Shown piece after piece: positions 58,817-63,186 of a stretch of 63,186 nt of DNA (positions are counted from its first letter, which is position 1; every line of letters begins with the position of its first letter). The position numbers were made by a program, and so were the translations under genes. Source of the stretch: an uncultured Myxococcales bacterium (lineage in GTDB: Bacteria; Myxococcota_A; UBA9042; DTJE01); contig CAINDP010000012.1 in NCBI GenBank assembly GCA_903847405.1, forward strand, positions 1 to 63,186, given 5' to 3'. A model generated the notes under the pieces. The model worked only from the letters and a program-made list of their open reading frames with translations, was not told the DNA's origin and did no database searches.

Positions 58817-59668
58817 TCAGGAAACGGGCGCCTCCGCGCGTGCGGAGGCATCCAGGGCCTCGAGCAGGGTGACCTGGACGCTGGTCGCGCGCAAGGCGGC
58901 GATCTCGGGCCGGGCGGCGATCCGGGCGGCTGCCCAGGCGGCCAGGGCCTCGGTCGTCGTGTTGCCGACGTCCAGCACGGCACAGTCGGCCCGGGGCAGC
59001 GTGACGGTTTCGTCCCCGATCACCAGCGCCAGGGAATCGCCTCGTTCTTCCAGGCGACCCACCGCAGGGCGGCCGGCCAGGACGATCTTGTGGTCCAATT
59101 CGGCGACCAGGGCCTCGGCGCATCCGCGAACGATTCCATCGATGTCGCCGGGCACGCCGACGGCCAGGGTCACGACCACCGTCATCCGGTAGTCGTGGCC
59201 GTGGAGCGGCTCGCGGCCGGCGGGCGGCAGGACCAGAAGGTGCGCCGCGGAAAAGACCAGGCCGCCGACCGTGACGCGGACTTCCGTGGCCGCCGGGACC
59301 TCCCCGCGACCGGGGCGCCAGGTGCAGCGGGACGTCGGGCTTTCGTGGACCGTCACGGCGGACACGCCGACCACCCGGGCCGCGAGGCGGTCGAACAGGT
59401 AGCGGGCGAGGTTTTCGGACGTGGGGTTCGCCAGGCCGGGCAGGGCGTTCAGCACCCGGTGGTCCAGTTCCGCGATGACCTGCCGCGCGACCACGGCGAG
59501 GTCGCCGAAATCCATGACCCAGCCCAGGACCGGATCGACCTCGCCTTCGACCGCGACCTCGACCTTGAACAGGTGCCCGTGGACACGCGAGCACTTGTGG
59601 TCGGGCCCGACCTCGGGGAGGTGGTGCGCCGCCTCGAAGGTGAACTCCTTGACGATCTCTGCCTTCAC
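58817..59668 (-). CDS. Tandem QueD/6-pyruvoyl-tetrahydropterin synthase-like protein
   Basis: 283 residues comprising two PTPS-type domains. The N-terminal half (1-125) is a recognisable QueD: FEFAAHH-type start (FTFEAAHHLP), CSRVHGHLFKVEV with zinc His and catalytic Cys, DFGDL, LDHRVLN, NPTSENLARYLF and VTVHESPTSRCTW. The C-terminal half (126-283) repeats the pattern with FSAAHLLVLP, LHGHDYRMTVVV and LDHKIVL, but lacks the Cys before HGH and ends in a longer variable helix. Single-domain QueD proteins are about 120-140 residues. QueD makes 6-carboxy-tetrahydropterin on the way to queuosine; what the second domain does is unknown. GTG start. Confidence 0.88.
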   Translation of the reverse strand: MKAEIVKEFTFEAAHHLPEVGPDHKCSRVHGHLFKVEVAVEGEVDPVLGWVMDFGDLAVVARQVIAELDHRVLNALPGLANPTSENLARYLFDRLAARVVGVSAVTVHESPTSRCTWRPGRGEVPAATEVRVTVGGLVFSAAHLLVLPPAGREPLHGHDYRMTVVVTLAVGVPGDIDGIVRGCAEALVAELDHKIVLAGRPAVGRLEERGDSLALVIGDETVTLPRADCAVLDVGNTTTEALAAWAAARIAARPEIAALRATSVQVTLLEALDASARAEAPVS

Positions 59669-59694
59669 GGGAACCCCCGAACCGGACGGGGGGA

Positions 59695-59722
59695 ATCATC
59701 CACTTCGGCCGGGAAAAGTCAA
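59695..59722 (-). promoter_or_regulatory. Promoter of the tandem QueD-rlmN-PLD operon
   Basis: Minus strand TTGACT (-35), 16 bp spacer, GATGAT (-10), about 26 nt before the GTG start. Confidence 0.5.
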
Positions 59723-59747
59723 CGAAGTGCCCGTTGTGTCAAGGGCC

Positions 59748-59764
59748 AAAGCCCCTCCAGGGGC
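59748..59764 (-). terminator. Weak hairpin after the RlmD-type gene
   Basis: GCCCC/GGGGC stem with loop tgga, followed by three T on the minus strand, immediately after the TAG. It is short and poor in T, so termination efficiency is doubtful. Confidence 0.38.
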
Positions 59765-59765
59765 C

Positions 59766-61046
59766 CTATGTCCGTACCAGCCGCGCCACCGTTTCCAGGT
59801 GGAACGTCTGGGGGAACATGTCCACCAGCACCAGGCGGTCCAGGCGGAACCCCGCTGCCAGGAAGGGCCCCAGGTCCCGGGCCAGGGTGGCCGGGTCGCA
59901 GGCGCACAGGACGACGCGGGCCACGGGCAGGGATGCCAGGGCGCGGGCAGCCGGGGCGCCCATGCCGGTGCGGGGCGGATCGGCCACCACGACGTCCGGT
60001 GGGGGCGTCACCAGGTCGGGCGCCCCGGCGACGTCCTCGACCCGGGCCGCGCGCAGGCGGACCTCCAGGCCCCGGGCCTTCACTTCAACCCCGGCGCGTT
60101 CCAGGGCCTCGCGGTTCAGCTCGACCGCGGTGACCCGGGCCCCGGCGAGGGCCATGGGGACGGTCAGGTTGCCGGCCCCGGCGAACAGTTCCAGCACCCG
60201 CGTTCCGGGAACGATCCCCGCAAGGTCCCGCACCGTGGCGGCCAGGGCCGGGTTCAGGGCCAGGTTCGCCTGGGTGAAGCCCCGGGGGTCCAGGGTCAGC
60301 GCCGTCCGTCCCCCGGCGCCGTCGTCGGTGGGAAATGCGATCTGCGTCGCTCCCGCCGCGGCCCAGTGGGCGCCGCCATGCCCCTTCGAGCTGGCCAGGC
60401 TTCCCGCGACGCCGGGTGTCGCCGCCAGCAGACGCGCGGCCGCCGCCGGGTCCCCCAGGTCGCCCCGGGCCACCACGACGATGCCGCCGTCGGCGCCGGC
60501 CACGGGTTCCAGCGTGACGGGTCCCCGGGGGTGCAGCCGGGCCAGGGCGTCCCGCAGGCGCGGGATCGCGTCGGACACCGGCGTCATCGCGATGGGGCAG
60601 GCGTCGGGTTCGACGAGGTCGTGGGAGTGCCGGGCGAAGAAGCCCAGGCGCGCCCCGGCGCCCGCCGGGCCCCCGTGCAGCTCGATGCGGCAGCGGTAGG
60701 ACCACGGGTTCCCGGACACGATTTCCGGCGTCGGCGAGTCGATCTTCGCGATTCGCCGCAGGACCTCCTGGAGGAGGGCCGCCTTCAGGGTCGGCTGTCG
60801 GTCGGGCGCGATGTGCTGCAGGTGGCAGCCGCCGCAGCGGCCGTAGATCGGGCAAGGCGGGGACACCCGATCGGGACCGGGTTCCAGGACCGACACCAGG
60901 CGCGCCTCGACCAGCCCGGGGCGCTCCCGTTCCGGGGTGGCTTCCACGACGTCTCCCGGTGCGGTCAGGGGAACCAGCCAGACCCGTCCGTCGACGCGTC
61001 CCAGTCCCATCCCCAGGTGTACCAGGCGCTCGATGGTCACCTTCAC
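59766..61046 (-). CDS. 23S rRNA uracil-C5 methyltransferase, RlmD/RumA type
   Basis: SAM-dependent rRNA methyltransferase of 426 residues with an N-terminal TRAM domain (VTIERLVHLGMGLGR...LVPLTAPGDVVE) and an iron-sulfur site C-x5-C-x2-C in CPIYGRCGGCHLQH. The catalytic domain has the SAM loop VLELFAGAGNLT, VVADPPRTGMG and CDPATLARDL with the nucleophilic Cys. RlmD methylates U1939; whether this protein is RlmD, RlmC or TrmA cannot be decided by sequence alone, though the TRAM plus Cys cluster favours RlmD/RumA. GTG start with GGAGG seven bases upstream. Confidence 0.9.
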   Translation of the reverse strand: MKVTIERLVHLGMGLGRVDGRVWLVPLTAPGDVVEATPERERPGLVEARLVSVLEPGPDRVSPPCPIYGRCGGCHLQHIAPDRQPTLKAALLQEVLRRIAKIDSPTPEIVSGNPWSYRCRIELHGGPAGAGARLGFFARHSHDLVEPDACPIAMTPVSDAIPRLRDALARLHPRGPVTLEPVAGADGGIVVVARGDLGDPAAAARLLAATPGVAGSLASSKGHGGAHWAAAGATQIAFPTDDGAGGRTALTLDPRGFTQANLALNPALAATVRDLAGIVPGTRVLELFAGAGNLTVPMALAGARVTAVELNREALERAGVEVKARGLEVRLRAARVEDVAGAPDLVTPPPDVVVADPPRTGMGAPAARALASLPVARVVLCACDPATLARDLGPFLAAGFRLDRLVLVDMFPQTFHLETVARLVRT

Positions 61047-61066
61047 GATGGGCCTCCCGCGGGGCT

Positions 61067-61094
61067 ATTGTAGGGCCTACCCGCCATTGGGCAA
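61067..61094 (-). promoter_or_regulatory. Promoter of the RlmD-type gene
   Basis: Minus strand TTGCCC (-35), 16 bp spacer, TACAAT (-10), 20 nt before the GTG start. Confidence 0.5.
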
Positions 61095-61142
61095 CCGGAC
61101 TCGGTCGACGAACCCGGTCTGGCGCCGGTGCGACTCGATGAC

Positions 61143-61148
61143 TACAAT
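61143..61148 (+). promoter_or_regulatory. Candidate -10 box (TACAAT) of the FmdB gene
   Basis: TACAAT lies 43 nt before the ATG. No clear -35 at the right distance. Divergent from the RlmD-type promoter. Confidence 0.35.
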
Positions 61149-61191
61149 GCCCGCGGCCGGCGGCGGCCGGCACGAAGCCCGGGGAGGTCCC

Positions 61192-61422
61192 ATGCCGATG
61201 TACGAGTTCCGGTGCCTGGACTGCGACACCGATTTCGAGGACCTGGTTCCCTCAGGCACCGAGGCCTGGCCCTGTCCGCAGTGCCACCAGCGCAACGTGC
61301 GCCGGCTGGCGTCGGCCGCCGCCTTTTCGGTGGGCGGGAAGATGACCACCACGGCGAAGTCCGACTGCGCGGGCTGTGCGTCGGGACAGTGCGGTTCCTG
61401 CAACTGCGACCACCACCACTAG
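61192..61422 (+). CDS. FmdB-family zinc-ribbon protein
   Basis: Small regulatory-type protein of 76 residues. N-terminal PMYEFRCLDCDTDFE and CPQCHQRNVRRL form a CxxC...CxxC zinc ribbon typical of FmdB. The C-terminal third is rich in Cys, Gly and His (CAGCASGQCGSCNCDHHH) and may bind further metal. FmdB proteins are widely conserved but poorly understood. Either of two in-frame ATGs (61192, 61198) follows GGGGAGG; the first was taken. Ends three bases before the convergent M49-like gene. Confidence 0.85.
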   Translation: MPMYEFRCLDCDTDFEDLVPSGTEAWPCPQCHQRNVRRLASAAAFSVGGKMTTTAKSDCAGCASGQCGSCNCDHHH

Positions 61423-61425
61423 GAC

Positions 61426-63141
61426 TCACTCCTCCAGCAGCGCCCGTCCCAGCGTGTAGATCGGGCGGATGTCCACGGGCACCGCGGACACGCGCTTCAG
61501 GGCGCCCTGGACCTCGTCGGTCATGGCGCCGTAGGTCTTCAGGAGGGTCTTCGCCCCCTCGTAGTCGCCCTCGGCCTGGACGATCAGCAGCGCCCGGGCC
61601 AGGTCCCGCATCGCCGGCTCGAACTTCGCGTGGTCGACGCCGAAGGAGCCGTTCGCCGCGTCGTACGTCACGGCGCCGGCCTTCCGCAGCCAGTTCAACT
61701 GCATCATGTTCGCGACGCCGTGGGCCTCGCCGATGCCGAACCGGATGGAGCGGAACAGGCCCGCCAGGAACGTGGCCTCCATCGTTTCCCCGACAAGGGC
61801 CGGCAGCACGCCCTTGCGGACCAGGATCAGGCTGTTCAGGACGCCCAGCACGTCGGCCTTGCACTCCTCGATGCCCGAGTAGGTTTCCCGCAGGGCCAGG
61901 TTGACGGTGGTGGACGAGCCGTCGGGTTTCGCCAGGATGCCCGGGCCCAGGCCGTGGCTGACCTCGTGCAGCAGCACGAAATTGAAGAAGGCGTCGAAGG
62001 ACACGCGGCCCTGCAACGCGGGCGCCAGCAGGATCTTCGCGATGGGCACCAGGCTGCGGGCGAACTTGGCCTGGCCCACGTTCTTCAGGAGGACCTTCTT
62101 GGACCCCCGGGCCGTCCGCACGCGCTCGTCGTTGGGCAGGTTGAACGCCGTCGTCTGGGTGCCCGCGGCCGTGTCGCCCGCCGCGTACACGACCTGTACG
62201 ACGGCGATGGGCGAGGACTTGCCGCGGCTGAAGTTCTTGTGCCGGTCGTCGATGGGCAGGGCCGCCTCCAGTTCGTCCAGCAGCCCCTCGACCACTGCCA
62301 ACTTCCGGCTTTCGTCCGCGTCCTTCACGGTCACGAAGGACTCGAACGCCGCCTTCAGGTTCATCAGGCGGTCCTCATACACCTCGTAAGGCCCGATGAC
62401 GACCTCGATCGGGGACGCCTTGTCGGGCGCGGCCGTCCCCAGGTCCATCCAGGCCAGGTCGCTGGGGTAGTAGTCGTTCGACGTGAATGCCAGGGCGCGG
62501 GACTCCAGGTACTTCGCCAGCACCGGATCGCGGGTCCGGGCCGCGGCATCGCGCAGGAAGCGCGCCGCCTGCACGAGGTCGTCCCGGTACTCGATGGAGT
62601 AGGGCACCGCGATCAGCCGTTCACCATCGCGGCGGATCACGGTCACGGGCGACTCGAAGGCCGCCCGGTCCCCCGGGTGGGCCGCCAGCCAGGCCTCGAA
62701 GGCGTCGCGGGTCAGGTCCTCGGGATAGAACGTCGCGCCCTGGGGCTTCGCCTTCGTGCCGTAGAAGGGCTCGAAGTCGTCCAGCCGGTCCCAGGGACCC
62801 GCGTTCAGGTCCACGTACTCCGCCAGCCGCTTCCCGGCGGCGTCGGTCCGGGCCTTCAGCCGTGCTGCGACCTCCAGGCCCTCGGCCGAGGCCTGCCGCC
62901 AGAACAGCCGGTTCATCAGGGCGCTGGCCTTCACCAGCGGCGCCAGCACGGCCCGGTCCTCCGCGGACAGGGTGGCCGGATCCACGGTGATTTCGACGTC
63001 GGCAAACCGCGCCCGCTTTGCTTCCAGTTGTTTCCGGTCCGGCTCCTTCATGCTCCCTCCCCGGGTGGCCCCCGTGGTCGCGCATCCCACGGCCAGAGGC
63101 CACAGGACTGCTGCCAGGATCAACCGACGCCTTGTCGTCAC
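61426..63141 (-). CDS. M49-like zinc metallopeptidase lipoprotein
   Basis: Lipoprotein of 571 residues, lipobox AVGCATT. The zinc site is His392-Glu-Val-Ser-His396 (LLHEVSHGLGP) with the downstream acidic motif E425ECKADV. The HExxHGxGP plus E-E-x-x-A-D pattern resembles the dipeptidyl peptidase III/M49 group, particularly the nudix-associated branch with HExxH instead of the classical HExxGH. The rest of the sequence, including VLLKNVGQAKFARSLVPIA and ETMEATFLAGLFRSIRFG, fits that fold. GTG start with GGAGG upstream. Envelope-located aminodipeptidase activity is a reasonable guess. Confidence 0.82.
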   Translation of the reverse strand: MTTRRRLILAAVLWPLAVGCATTGATRGGSMKEPDRKQLEAKRARFADVEITVDPATLSAEDRAVLAPLVKASALMNRLFWRQASAEGLEVAARLKARTDAAGKRLAEYVDLNAGPWDRLDDFEPFYGTKAKPQGATFYPEDLTRDAFEAWLAAHPGDRAAFESPVTVIRRDGERLIAVPYSIEYRDDLVQAARFLRDAAARTRDPVLAKYLESRALAFTSNDYYPSDLAWMDLGTAAPDKASPIEVVIGPYEVYEDRLMNLKAAFESFVTVKDADESRKLAVVEGLLDELEAALPIDDRHKNFSRGKSSPIAVVQVVYAAGDTAAGTQTTAFNLPNDERVRTARGSKKVLLKNVGQAKFARSLVPIAKILLAPALQGRVSFDAFFNFVLLHEVSHGLGPGILAKPDGSSTTVNLALRETYSGIEECKADVLGVLNSLILVRKGVLPALVGETMEATFLAGLFRSIRFGIGEAHGVANMMQLNWLRKAGAVTYDAANGSFGVDHAKFEPAMRDLARALLIVQAEGDYEGAKTLLKTYGAMTDEVQGALKRVSAVPVDIRPIYTLGRALLEE

Positions 63142-63158
63142 TTCAACCTCCTGTCGAG

Positions 63159-63186
63159 GAAAATGGGGACAGACACCAATTTCCGC
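63159..63186 (+). repeat. REP-like GGGGACAG motif at the right window edge
   Basis: GGAAAATGGGGACAGACACC and eight further bases match the outer 28-bp end of the elements at 24780-25145 with only a few substitutions. The window ends here, so the rest of the element and any transposase cannot be seen. Confidence 0.75.

Overview
The window is about 63 kb of very GC-rich, tightly packed bacterial chromosome. Several features point to a member of the Myxococcota or a related former deltaproteobacterium. These are the many Sec/lipobox lipoproteins with Asp/Pro/Thr-rich linkers, a collagen-like lipoprotein with ENCP-GG/YVC-type repeats (DUF7151-like), a TPP II-like subtilase, and HD-GYP, M16-pair and ArsA-like genes. 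The phylum call is inference from gene style; no 16S gene is present.

Layout. The left edge cuts through the C-terminus of an IS4-like transposase (1-135). An operon follows: TPP II-like subtilase, rdgB, a PflX-type radical SAM protein and an M19 dipeptidase (217-5804). The next operon holds an HD-GYP response regulator, an ArsA-like ATPase and an active/inactive M16 protease pair (5863-10784). Then come a START-like protein, two minus-strand genes of unknown role (a collagen-like lipoprotein and a 489-residue protein), a PAP2-like membrane protein, mfd, a SUMF1-fold lipoprotein, a PEPCK-like P-loop protein (DUF4914-like) and two periplasmic parvulin-type isomerases (to 24777). A stretch of REP/MITE-like repeats and stacked inverted repeats leads into an Fe-S assembly operon (25352-32030): Rrf2 regulator, sufC, sufB, sufD, a Rieske protein, a fused SufS-SufU protein and a tandem-DUF59 SufT. 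A MATE transporter converges on it, and an octaheme HAO-like cytochrome c is divergent.

The core of the window is the information-processing cluster 35354-49645: tRNA-Thr(TGT), tRNA-Tyr, tRNA-Gly, tRNA-Thr(GGT), tuf, rpmG, tRNA-Trp, secE, nusG, rplK, rplA, rplJ, rplL, rpoB, rpoC. The tRNA-tuf order is the same as in the E. coli tufB operon. After it come a small ORF plus a ComEA-like helix-hairpin-helix protein. A minus-strand nucleoside salvage operon follows (purine nucleoside phosphorylase, cytidine deaminase, amidohydrolase with ATGA overlaps), then a TPR lipoprotein and a late pyrimidine operon (pyrK-pyrD-pyrE). The last genes are a PLD lipoprotein, rlmN, a tandem QueD/PTPS protein, an RlmD-type rRNA methyltransferase, a FmdB zinc ribbon and an M49-like zinc lipoprotein. 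A final REP-like motif sits at the right edge.

The most unusual items are the SufS-SufU fusion with its palindromic promoter region, the tandem QueD/PTPS protein, the orphan HAO-like cytochrome, the ArsA-like ATPase whose P-loop Lys is Arg, RpoB with Asn at the rifampicin-pocket position normally His (E. coli 526), and the GGGGACAG repeat family that recurs at four places. Promoters with TAnAAT-like -10 boxes can be read in front of many operons. Several convergent gene pairs have essentially no space for terminators.
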